Assembly: GCA_027186245.1 (NCBI GenBank)
Contig: CP114498.1
Coordinates: forward strand, 7,633,501-7,697,500
Direction of reading: 5' to 3'
DNA from: Coriaria nepalensis
Lineage: Eukaryota > Streptophyta > Magnoliopsida > Cucurbitales > Coriariaceae
Length of the DNA stretch: 64,000 bases
The notes under the pieces are model-generated. The model saw only the letters and a program-made list of their open reading frames with translations, had not been told where the DNA came from and did no database searches. Below are positions 15,918 to 26,704 of this stretch, piece by piece; positions within the stretch are counted from its first letter, which is position 1; every line of letters begins with the position of its first letter. The translations under genes were made by a program, and so were the position numbers.

Positions 15918-16620
15918 TGTTGTGAAAGGCTCTACAATCCACAGTATATCTCAAAATCGGCTCATGCACTCAACAATAAATTGCGGCCGGGGTGATGGTC
16001 GGTAAACCCCCTTTCGACGCTCTAGTTAACTTTTTCAGGGGGAAAACTGAGGGTATTGAAAAAACTTTTTATTTTCTTAATTGATTTTGCATTACCTCTT
16101 ATAGTTAGTCATTTGGTTTTTATACCTGATTTACGTTGGGAGGCTCCTGACAGCTTTACACATGTCGCCCCCTCACTGCTCTATTCCCTGCTCCATGACT
16201 GTTGTCAATGCCCTACAGTCTGACATAGCAGAGATTTGCTTCCCACTCACATGTCCTTCTGGGCAGTAAGGCCCCGCCCTCGTCTGATATCTTCCGAGGC
16301 ACCTCAGCGTGTAGCAGCACCACCCTTATCTGACATATCAAATGACAGGGTCTCCACTCTAGTATTAGTTGCTTTCCACATGTCCACTCATTGAGTTATA
16401 CTGCCAATATCTAAGCCGAGCGAGGAAATACTTAACTCGGCCTTAGCATCTTCCTAAGACTTTCTACCTCATCCAAATATGGATAACCAAACTGATGTCA
16501 CCTCAGACCCTCTATACATCAACCTCATATATTATCTACCCACAACATTTTATTTTTATAATTTCGAGTTGACGACGCCCAGTCTCAGTCTCAGAGATTA
16601 CCCTGCTGAGACACTCCCAT
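15918..16620 (-). mobile_element. Probable solo LTR or LTR fragment of a gypsy-type element
   Basis: Base composition shifts abruptly from AT-rich to a mixed, GC-richer sequence. On the minus strand the 15960-16050 part (GAGCGTCGAAAGGGGGTTTACC..., then CACCCCGGCCGC) resembles the R/U5 area of plant Tat/Athila-type LTRs as I recall them. It is preceded by an AATAAA-like region and by sequence with GC-rich blocks. The end near 15918 reads TG on the plus strand. The other end and a target-site duplication could not be fixed, and no internal coding region adjoins it. Confidence 0.45.
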
Positions 16621-16943
16621 AATTGGGTATGACAGTATCCATTGGGTCTCGGATTGGAGTCGTATAGGAAAAAGAAGGGGGTTAAAAAAATATAAAAAAA
16701 AACTCATGCGACAAAAAAAAAAAGGTAACAACAAATACATCTGATCTACCATAAACATAGACAGCCGTTCTATTAAAAACATAGGCTTTTCTATCATAGG
16801 ATATTCTGAATTTGTCTAGACTTGGCTTCTAATCACTGTCTGTCTTTCCTTTTTTTTGTTCACAAAAACAGAAGAAAACCAACAAAACAGATAGGAAAAG
16901 ATAAGAGAGAAAAATAACAGTCCTAATGAAAAAGAAGCTCCAA

Positions 16944-18918
16944 CTAAAACTGGAAGTGCTCACTACAAAAACTGGAGGGGACGATGGAGAGTTGAAGTAG
17001 CCCAGTCCATTCCTCGCCGGGCTTCAAGGTGATGGGCTTCTCGATTGCTGCACCGTCCACACAAAGCATCTGTTTGTACTCCTCATTCCCCAAATCGGCC
17101 ATTGCTTTCGATTTCTTCTCCCATGGATTCCAAACCACTAATACAATGGAGGCAAAATCAGTAATAATTAAGAGATTGTACAAGCATTTCAGTTTATTAT
17201 GAGGTAAGATACCGGATTTTGTCTTTGGGGATGCCTAAGCTAGATTTTAGTTAGACCCAAATTGGCGTTTCAAATGTTGCACCAAATTTAGGCCTAAGTT
17301 TTCCTAAGCTATTTTAGAACTGGAATTCTGATACATGATTTTCGGTATAAGATAAGACTGGAAACTGTTGTAACATATTGATTTACAAATTGGAAATTTA
17401 TACAAGGCCTTAGTCCAGAGCTTACCAACATCAGGCAGTCCCTCCTTCCTTATAACATATGTCCGTTTCTTTTCATGATCAAGGACTGCAATCACATTTG
17501 GAGAGCTGAGATACACTCGATCAATCTGCCCAAGAGAGAGGAAAAAAGAGAGAAATTTAAATGGTCATAAATTGATTTTAGTGTCACTTGAATAAGTTCA
17601 TAGGAGAAATTACCTCGGATTCAAAAGTAACGGCATCACTTTGTTCGGTAAAACGTTCCCTTTGGCATAGGTTGTCAAGATAATCAAGTGTCTCAAGCCC
17701 TTCTATTCTTACTTCACTGCACATTAAATTCATGTCTATTTTTACGTCGAAATTTGCAATAATCACTCATTTTTCCATATAAAACAAGAGAACACTAGTT
17801 TTACTTGGATATACCTTATGTCAGAAACGACCAAATACGTGTGATAGGCAAAGGAGAAGCTAAAAGGTTTTCCGTTGATGTTTCTAATTCTTGATATCAG
17901 GGTCAGATCTCCATCCATTGCAAGTGACACTCTAAGACGGAATTCAAAGCTGCAAATTTAGAAGAGGAAGAAGAAGACTCAAACTGGAGTTTCAAATGCT
18001 GAATCAAATGGACCAATAACTAACCAAAAAAAGCATCTGTTTTTCCCACACCTATGGGGCCAGCCCTTCAAGTCCTCTTCAGAGGGTCTAAATACTAAGT
18101 CAATGTATGACTTGCCCTCGAAATCATTCGTGTTCAATGGCGGAGGATCTATTTCAATTTCCCAGATCTTGTTCCTCGCAAAACCATGCTGCTCGAGAGA
18201 CCCACAGTTTCCGAACTTTCAAATAGACAAAAAGGAAACCAATCACCAAGACAAAAGTAACAGAGGAAAGATCAATTCCTCAACCAAATTTTTGTAAGCT
18301 CACAATAATTAAAAAGATAAAATATTCATTCTCCTTTTTTATATACCTGTGGAAAACAGATGGGTATTCCTCCCCGCATTGCTTTTGGCGGCTTAAAAAT
18401 TGCCTGCTAAATTCATCATATCATAAGCTCTTATAGAGCTATTTTTTAATATATAACCTTCTTTGGTCATTCTTGTTAACTAAAAACTTAGTACTCATTA
18501 ACTAATGGAACTGAAGAAATGGACTAAATAAACGGAACAAGTACCTTACTGCTAGTGAAGAGAAGTTCTTCTCCATGCTCATTCCTCCATGAAGTAACCT
18601 GCCCACCATGTAAACTGACCTACATGCATATGTATAAGAACAGAAATATCATCAATCTACCTCAAAGAGGGCTTATAAAAACCTGAATTGTAAATGAATC
18701 AAACATGAAAATGGCACAAATTTTCCAGTTCTTACATATCAATCGATATAAACAAAACCAAAGGGCCAAAAAAGAAAAAAAAAGGGTCTAAAACTCCTAA
18801 CACTAACCTGAGCCAAGGCTCCTTTCGGGTTTCGAAGAACAATCTGATCGATTCCATTCCAGTCTTTTGTAGTTTCTATTGCTGCCTTATAATCCCACAC
18901 TGCAGCTGAATGCCCCAT
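16944..18918 (-). CDS. Glucose-6-phosphate 1-epimerase (aldose 1-epimerase family), with a frame anomaly
   Basis: Eight coding exons on the minus strand: 18808-18918, 18545-18619, 18347-18403, 18052-18215, 17815-17950, 17614-17716, 17426-17525 and 16944-17137. They give about 312 aa, the usual family size. The start is MGHSAAVWDYKAA. Conserved pieces follow in order: ISLHGGQ-like [51 protein letters not shown] with the catalytic-type His, VRIEGLETLDYLDNL, VVWNPW, and KPGEEWTG near the end. The family interconverts the alpha and beta anomers of glucose 6-phosphate in the cytosol or plastid. The oddity is in exon 5: after FEF the frame needed for RLRV is shifted by one base because the run at 17939-17942 has one extra C. 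With the best GT-AG junction a stop follows at once. A donor 2 nt further on (GT at 18049-18048) would restore the frame but replace the conserved FEF. Otherwise the gene looks intact. Confidence 0.88.
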
Positions 18919-20491
18919 TTTTTCCCCAGCAACAAAAAAAAAAAAAAAACTGAACAGCTCTAGCTAGCTAGCTCTCTCCCCTCTTAACCATATATGAAAA
19001 ATCCGGATTTGAACAACAAAGCACCATTAATCTTAATGAAAGAAGGAACTATGATCTGGAAACCCCTGTCTCTGCCACCTTTTCACTTTCTCTATAATTG
19101 ATTCTTCGTCATTTTATCCCTCCACCAGATCTTAAATCTCTGAATCCAGGGAGGGGGAAAAAAAAAGACCAAAATGCCTGAAAGGAAAAAAAGAGCTTGT
19201 TATAAAGAAAAAACCCAAAGCAGAGCAAAACGTCGAGCTTTTGGCGGGCGCAAAGGGGATATCACTTTAGCATTTATCGTAACATAAAAAAGAGGAATCC
19301 CACAAGTTTTTCCATACTTAAAAGCAAATAAAGACAATCAAACTCAAAATCAATTTATTAATATATATAAAATAAAATAAAATGACATTTTAGAGAATAC
19401 CCTTCTTCATAAGACGCCATGAAAGGTCAGAAAAAGTTTTGAGAAGGGGGAAAAAAAACCCTTAGAAGGCGATCGAAATGCACTTAAAATTCTCCATAAA
19501 AAGACAGTGGCCGTTCAAATAGTTAAAAGAAACATCAAACGAAATCATACCTTTGCTTGAAGAACTTTTCAACCAAAACTTGAACGTCAAGAAAGCGAAG
19601 AGAAAATCTGGAGAGATGGAGGGACGGTTAAGGAGTAAAGAAGTATATAAACAGGAATGCGGAAGAACGAAGTGAAGAAGGGATGGAAATTTTTACATCC
19701 AGAAGGAAAATCTTTAGAAGAAGGGATTTCATTTATTCATTTATAATTAAATTAAATTAATTTTTTTTTTTTATAATTTTTTATTTTTTGTTGCAGAGAT
19801 CTAAGTACGTGGAGGAGATACGAGAAAGATTTACAAATATGTAGGTAGCCATGAACATGACTCCCATATTCTACTGTTATTAATACTGCCACCATTCTCT
19901 TTACAAATGTTCAAACTTTAAAAATGGACTTGAATTCATATTTTAAGATAAAGGTGGGCCAAGTTTTAATATCAGAATATTAAATGGGTTTATTTTTTGG
20001 GGGTGTTAGAAGAAGGAAAGAAGAAAAAGCTGTTTATTGTAATTTGTTCATGTATGGAGGAAAGGGAAAGCCATCTCATTTGACATTATGATTCTATCAA
20101 ATTGGATTCTATACTTTCTTTTGCCGATGATACTTCAATACGGAGTGGCTACGGAATGTGTATATATTTCTATTTATTAGAATTATATCGCTTAAATATT
20201 AAGATTTATTAAAAGAAAATAATCCGAAATATTTTAAATTTAAATAATAAAACTTTGAAAATTCTATATAATATTTTTCTATAAATAAAACTCATAATAT
20301 CTAATCAAATACTACTTAAAGAAAATAAAGTTTTTAGTAATATTATATAATTAAAAATAATATAATTAATTACTTTTTTATCTTTTTCATCGCGATTCAG
20401 AATATACGATAAATATATTTGAAAATAGAAATAATATAAAATATTTATAAATACGATAAATATATAAAAAATATTAAAATTATGAATTGTC

Positions 20492-20495
<4 letters not shown>

Positions 20496-20523
<28 letters not shown>
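20496..20523. repeat. (TA)n microsatellite
   Basis: Uninterrupted AT dinucleotide run of about 28 bp in AT-rich spacer. Confidence 0.95.
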
Positions 20524-20527
<4 letters not shown>

Positions 20528-20837
20528 CATGATCGTAGCTTAATGACTAGAATTAGTACTCGTTACAAATGATCATTCAATTACAAATCTTATCCTATTT
20601 GACGTTTTGTCTACTCATAAAAATGATTATTTGATGATCAACTCTTCTGTCATTAGGCCAAATGTACATGGAAAATTGAACAGCTTTTTTGGCCACATAA
20701 TCAGTTTATGATTTGAAATTTGGGACAAAACAAAATCCCAAAAATAAAAAATAAAAAATAAATTAATAATATTAAATTGTGTTCTCTGCTAGCAATACGA
20801 CTTTTTGTGTGCAAGAAAAGTTTAGCAGCAAGGATTT

Positions 20838-20853
20838 GGGGGGGGGGGGGGGG
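20838..20853. repeat. Run of 16 G
   Basis: Sixteen consecutive G in otherwise AT-rich DNA. Such runs are rare in plant spacers and are prone to assembly length errors. Confidence 0.95.
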
Positions 20854-20916
20854 TTTATGAAAGCTGGGGGCCACTTGTGTTGTGTGCTGTCGTGTTTAAA
20901 TTTTAATCATTCAAAC

Positions 20917-20970
20917 CTCTTAATCTCATGATTAATCATCTCTTAATCTCATGATTAATCATCTCTTAAT
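20917..20970. repeat. 23-bp tandem repeat, two copies plus a partial one
   Basis: Copies start at 20917, 20940 and 20963 and read ctcttaatctcatgattaat followed by cat. The third copy breaks off after ctcttaatc. It lies about 65 bp after the poly-G run. Confidence 0.95.
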
Positions 20971-21929
20971 CTTCTATTTACGAAGATCAGTGGGCCAATG
21001 GCTACAACTGTAAACAATATTAGTCAGACATAGTTCAAAAATTTTAATCTAAATAAATAAAAGGAAACATATTTTGTAAAGTATCGCCAAAGGGACCACT
21101 AGAACTCTAAATTTGTCATATTTTGGCCAAAAAACCCCTACACCATTTGATTAGGAAATTTGAAAATTTGAAGCATCATCCTTCATATTTGCAATCGGAT
21201 TCTACTAACCGGCGATGGAGCCAGCCGGGAGAAACTATCGTCCTATTTTTTTGAAACTTAAGAATGTTATCTATATAAATTAAATAGATATATTTTAATA
21301 TAAATATAATTTATGAAGATATGATAAATTAAATATTATTTTTATATACTTATAAAATTTTATTGATCTTCAATTATATTAGATATATATAAAATGATAA
21401 TTATATAATGGCTTATGTTTAATATTTATATGCTAGAGTTAACCGTTTACACTTATTCCAAGTAAATTATGAAATAAGTTAAATCTCAATTTTTTTTTTT
21501 CATTTTTGGTCCAGATTAAGTGTAAAACAGGCACGTGACCAATTGCTTAAGTTAGAAATAATTAGCTGCTAATCACTATTAAAGAGAAACTAGGCGTTAA
21601 CTTTTAAAATTGTGTCGACACTTGACAGATTCATCTAGACTACGTTTTGAAATAAGTGCCCATCCCTTGGGTCACCCCGGGGCCTACTGTTTGACTGTCT
21701 GACCACGTGCACTGCTTATTGTCGGCTACTACGTGGGCTTTTCTTTTGTCAACTAGTACCAGCCCGACCCAACTCTTCACCCAATCTATCTCTTGTTGGA
21801 GCTGGATTGGATCATGTAGTGATCGTGCTGATTTAGTGACGAAGCAACTCAATCGGACCGTAGAAAATATTTACTCCATTACCGGTTTTAAAATTCTCAC
21901 CAAACAGAGTAGGTAAAAACATCATAAGA

Positions 21930-21960
<31 letters not shown>

Positions 21961-22325
21961 GAAACTTCTTTATTTAAATATAAAATTTTGTTTATAAAAA
22001 AAAAAAAAAAAAAAACGTACAATATTTATCTACATAACCTATTGCTTAGTTAAGTCGTACAAAGGAAAGAGAAATACACCCCGACCAAATAAGATGGTCC
22101 CTAGTCACTCCAAATGTACACAACGATTTACGTCTTCTTTACACCATAACAAATACATAAACACGACTGGTCCTCCATGAAAAAGAACTAAGCTCACCTG
22201 GTTAAAAATTATAGTCCTCTTTTTTTCTCTTTTGTGGCTCCCTTTCACACTCTGTTAGTACTTTAGTAGCGGTAATTTTGGGCTTGTAATATTTGGCCAA
22301 AACTACGTCACAATGACTAAATAAA

Positions 22326-25238
22326 TCAGACGGCAGCTACAGCATCAGTTCTCGGACTCGTACCCAAGAGTTGATATAGCTTCGTACCAGAATTCGGGTT
22401 TGTTTTATACAGACCGTCCACTTCTTCACTACTACTATTGATGGGTCCAACGTTGTCCACTTTTGATAGGAGGTTTTCCGTGCTAATGGGTTGAACCCTC
22501 TTGCTATTGATTCCTTCTAAGACCATTTCTGATCCATCTAGTTGGGTGTGCTTAAGTTTGCCCTGTGATTAGAAAATAGGCTTTATATAGAGTAATTATA
22601 AAAAAGGAGACAAAAATTTAAGATATGTACTCAAAATTAATAGGACAAATGAATCTATACCAGTAATTTAGCATTTTCTTGCTTAAGTTTCTCTGAATTC
22701 TCTGCTAATCGGTTTATTTCAGACTTTATGGCTATGTTCTCAGCAGTCAATGACTCAACTTTTCCAGCTAGTTCTTCAGCCTCAGCCTGAAAACCCCCCC
22801 AATCCAAAAAAAAGGGTAAAATATTAAAACCATCAAACTAACCTTTCATAAGGGCTGTCAACTAATGAACAGTAACCTAGTAGATTTCGGTTCCATACCT
22901 GCTTCCTTAACCTTGACCTCCTAGCAGATTCTCGATTAGACTGTTTCCTCCTTTCCCGTTTTAGCTCTCTCTCATTCTGGAGAAAAGAGGATGAGTGGAA
23001 AATTAGACCGATTGAGATTCCAAATATAAGTAAACATCCAATCAATCTAAGATATCAATACCTGTACCCAGGTATCTGAGGGCAAAGCAGAACAGGGTTG
23101 TGGGCCACTAGATGGACTGGTCTTAGGATTAATGCTGGTAGGGTTTCTAAGTTCCAAAGCCGTAGACATGCCCAGAGAAACAATAGGTCCGACCAATTTT
23201 CCATTCATATCAGTAGAAGCAATGGCCGTTCCCAATACCATGTTAGAAGCGGCCTTTGCCTCCTTGGTAGGTGTTTTGGTTTTCCCGTCTTTATCTGCAG
23301 AAAGAAATATTAAAGAGAGAAATCTGAATACTACAAAATTAAATTAACGAGACATAAATCTTATATCACTTGCTATTATCCTATGCTCAGTAATGGAACA
23401 TTAATGTATGTACGAGAAGGCAAAAAAAAGAAGTCGTACCAGTTGATGGTGTACCTTCACGACTTCTTTTGCCTTTAGTTTGATTAGCCTGAACATAGGA
23501 TGATCACAATCATGTACTTAATATTCAAATGATAAGAAGTCATAAGCACAAGATTAGCATTGCAACTGCTTCTAACAGATAAAGTCCTCACCCCTGATGT
23601 ATTTCCATCGCTTCCATCACTAGCACCTTCAGTTTCCCCACTGTGTTAACGTATAGAAGAACTTCAACGTCAGCCTAAAGAGTGTAGTAGATATACTAGA
23701 AAACAAAAAATGAAGCACAAGAACTAATAAACTAATGGCTAAGGAAAATATAAGGTTCAACGAACCTGTGTGATTGGCTATGTTCTTCCCCACCCTCCAT
23801 ACTCTCAGCACTACCATTGCCTATTGACATTGCAAGCCCTTCAAATCCTTTCAACTTCTTTATCAAGCCTTCATTTGTGTTTCCTGATGACTTGGTAGGT
23901 GTTTCTATGCTCAAAGGGGTTGCAACAATCTGCAATGTTGGCCATGATTATAGTGATATTTCTTTAGGGGGGTAGTGTGAAGCTTTTGTAACTTCTAATC
24001 ATGCCTTTTTTACATATCTCCACATTTCAAACTAATAATATTTCAGTAACATTTACAAATTAAAGAAATGGAACATTAAGAACTCAGAAAATTTCAGCAC
24101 TGATGCTTCTTCACTTACAGCAGGTGATGAGGGGATGCCATGACCATGTGACTGTGAACCCTACATTAAATGCAGCAATTAATGATAAGTACATGGAAAC
24201 CCCTCAGTTCATATTCTTATTAAGTAAAAATAAGAATTTTGCATTTAAGCTAAGAGTTCTAAAGCTGTATCTTGATTTAATCTAATCTTCTCATAAAGAT
24301 TAATTGAGTGATTAGGAAGCCAACTGAGTCTCCATTCCTAGATGACCACGAATGGAACTCATTCCTTAACACTCCTTGCAGGGAATAAGAATGCTAGAGC
24401 AGGTCAAAATCCAAGTGAACCACTAGCTTTTCTGAGATATCTAGACAACGTTCTTTGCCACTAAGATATCTAGTGAAAACTAGCATTCAAATGCAAAGGA
24501 AAAAAAAAATAAAAATACTAGATACTTACAAGAGAAATCGAAGGGTGTGCATAAACACCTCCATGTGAGTAGATTGCTGCGTAGGGACTTCCATAAGGAG
24601 GCACCATGGGCTGGAAAGTTCAGAATAATGTGATTATTGTTACCGAACAATTAAAAAAAATTTATCGACTCTATGAATCAGAATCCAGATCGGATGTAAA
24701 TAGTTAGTGAATGCATACTTGAGGTGGGCCCCACATATAGGTGTGAGGAGCATGGCCCGAAGCTGTAGATGAGTTGTAATACGGTGGAAGTGCGACTCTG
24801 GGGCCATAATATGCCTGAAAAGGTAATATATAGTTCAAACATTACAGCTAATTTCTTGAAAAAACTTCAATTGGGTAAGAAAACAAAGCGCAGGGATGAC
24901 ATGTAGAACCTGCATGGCTGTCCAATCGGGATGGACATGTATATTAGCTGGATTAGCCTGAGTGGTCTTATCCTGTCAATACATTACAAATATTAAAACC
25001 AATACGTATATAAGACCTTAATCATACAGAAAAAATTTCAGTATATACTGACAGATCAGAAACACAACTCAGATTATAGAAGTCAAGTCTCTTCCATATT
25101 ATTATTATTATTATTGTATTCCCTTTCTAGCTTGACAAACATTTGGTTTAGAGTAAAGGGCTTCTCTCTGCATACCTGTGGTGCTGGTGAAGATGGTTTT
25201 TCCAATTTTGAAGTCTTGCCTTCTTCACTATTCCCCAT
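22326..25238 (-). CDS. GBF3: G-box-binding factor, group G bZIP (GBF3/CPRF1-like)
   Basis: Twelve coding exons on the minus strand: 25176-25238, 24910-24972, 24719-24814, 24530-24610, 24119-24160, 23766-23929, 23592-23640, 23440-23488, 23062-23294, 22899-22976, 22661-22786 and 22326-22562. They total 1281 nt, or 426 aa plus stop, with a continuous frame and GT-AG junctions. The N-terminal 120 residues are proline-rich and match the MFMR activation region (HPDWTAMQAYYGPR, APHTYMWGPPQPMVPPYG). The basic region is residues about 281-306 (NERELKRERRKQSNRESARR..., with N294 and R302 in the N-x7-R pattern). A leucine zipper follows to about 350, and the protein ends TDAVAAV, as GBF3-type proteins do. 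It binds CACGTG as homo- or heterodimer in the nucleus, in light and ABA responses (family knowledge). A 5' UTR intron of about 1 kb precedes the ATG. Symbol assignment rests on the C-terminus and on gene order. Confidence 0.95.
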
Positions 25239-26435
25239 GGTGACTCGCCAACCAAGTAACACTCAGCTGCATAAACATTATCAGCATAAAAAAATTGACC
25301 ACCAAAGTAGATTTTCACAGCCATAAAATAGAACAGTACTTCTGGTTGTTTCATCTGGATATATGACATCCAAAAAATCAAGATTAAATTCATAGATTAT
25401 AGAACAAAATTGCCACAGCCTTAAAGCAAGCATAGAACTACATTATAACTCAAACACGTGAATCAAGCGAACAAACAGCACGATGCTTCTTTCTCCAGAG
25501 AGGTACTTGTTTCAAATTCAAGTGTACAAAAAAATTGATGGTTAGTAGAAGGCATCTCCTGTACAGTAATAGGTCTATGAGTGCATGAAGCCGATCAAGT
25601 TTTATTTTAAAAAAAAAAAAAATCAACGTTCTAAAAAGGGGAGTTGAAAAAAATACTTGGTAAAAGTCATAGGAGTCATTCCACAGCATGGACTTACTTG
25701 CGAAAAGAAGACTAGAAGAGAAAATATACTGGCATGGACCATCCCTAAATCCATATAATCTGGAAGCTAAACGACAAAAAAGAACCTCAAAGCTACCACA
25801 ACGATAAGAATTTGAAAAAACAAAAAACAAAAAAAAAAAATACTCAGCTAGTTTAACATTAAGAAGATAGAATTAAAAAATTGCGGAATCAAATCTACCA
25901 ACAAAAAGGAAGCAGAAACGAAGATCCGACGCAATTCAATTCCCAATCTTCGTTTGCAAGCCGAGGAAAGGCGGTTTTGAGGACGTCAACGCTATTTCAG
26001 ACATTAGTTCTGGAGTTTCTAAACGCTCACTAGATATGAAGATAGTTTTTAAGAAAATATAATGGAAATTACATGATCACACCATCCACATCATCAAATT
26101 TCCCAGCATTTACTCGCAAACAAAGCTATGAAGTAAAAGAAATGGAATCAAGCTGATTTCTTTCACTTTCTCGTCCATTTTCTCAGAAAACAAACAGAGC
26201 TGTGACTTTAGAGAAAATTAAACATTTAATAACATTTCTTTCACCAGAGCCCTGCCTACAAAAATAAGAATTATAGCGCCATAACATACCTTCGACTGTG
26301 AAAATCCAAAATATCGACCTCGTTGTTTCCTCAAGAACAAATTTCTTCGAGCTTCGAACAGTCTTCAATGGAAACTTTTAACAAACAAAACTGAGGAAAT
26401 ATTAGGGGGAAAAATGTCTTAACGTCTTCCACAGA

Positions 26436-26470
<35 letters not shown>
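25239..26470 (-). other. 5' UTR, 5' UTR intron and leader of the GBF-like gene
   Basis: On the minus strand an acceptor (TTTATGCAG) puts an exon start at 25266, 28 nt before the ATG. A donor (GAAG|GTATGT) ends an upstream exon at 26290, so the leader intron is about 25267-26289. The upstream non-coding exon runs from 26290 to roughly 26450 and includes a CT repeat. The open frames in this stretch lack ATG starts or family similarity. Confidence 0.65.
26439..26468. repeat. (GA)15 microsatellite (CT on the GBF coding strand)
   Basis: Thirty bases of GA dinucleotide at the 5' end of the GBF-like transcription unit. Plant 5' leaders often carry such CT tracts, and length polymorphism is likely. 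Confidence 0.95.
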
Positions 26471-26471
<1 letters not shown>

Positions 26472-26564
26472 GGTGCGGGGTGGGGGAGGGGGAAGAAGGG
26501 TGAGAGAGGGTGGTGAATAAGGAATGAAGAGAAAGAAAGAGAGAAAGGAGCGCCAAGGCAACGT

Positions 26565-26704
26565 CCACGTCATTATACACGTGTCGCATATATGGCTGGT
26601 TGCATACGTACACCGTATATACGGAGGCAGGCGTTGAGCTGGCTCCTCGGCATTCGTGCTGGCCATCTATTTTGTCCTACGTCGCCATGTCCGTACACGT
26701 GTCA
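26565..26704. promoter_or_regulatory. ACGT-core motifs in the near promoter of the GBF-like gene
   Basis: CCACGTCA at 26565-26572, ACACGTGTCG at 26577-26586, and ACACGTGTCA at 26695-26704 lie 100-260 bp upstream of the presumed GBF transcription start. These are G-box/ABRE-type sites, the target class of the protein encoded next to them. Autoregulation is a hypothesis only. Confidence 0.5.

Larger units (their letters stand above)
18940..22325. other. Spacer with simple repeats; leader of the epimerase gene at left
   Basis: 18919-19620 should hold the epimerase 5' UTR and promoter. A good donor-like AAG|GTATGA near 19550 (minus strand) suggests a 5' UTR intron, but no clear acceptor was found. 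Further right are a (TA)n run at 20496-20523, a 16-G run at 20838-20853, a 23-bp tandem repeat at 20917-20970, and long A runs at 21930-22010. No gene was recognised. Confidence 0.45.

Noticed and set aside
25450..25830. 126-codon open frame on the minus strand
   Set aside because: Lies within the inferred 5' UTR intron of the GBF-like gene, is rich in runs of F and L, and matches no family.
26183..26368. Upstream ORF in the GBF-like leader
   Set aside because: It starts at TTG rather than ATG and runs through a splice donor, so a translated uORF is not supported.
26331..26666. 111-codon open frame on the minus strand
   Set aside because: Half of it is a translated GA/CT microsatellite and the rest is leader and promoter sequence.
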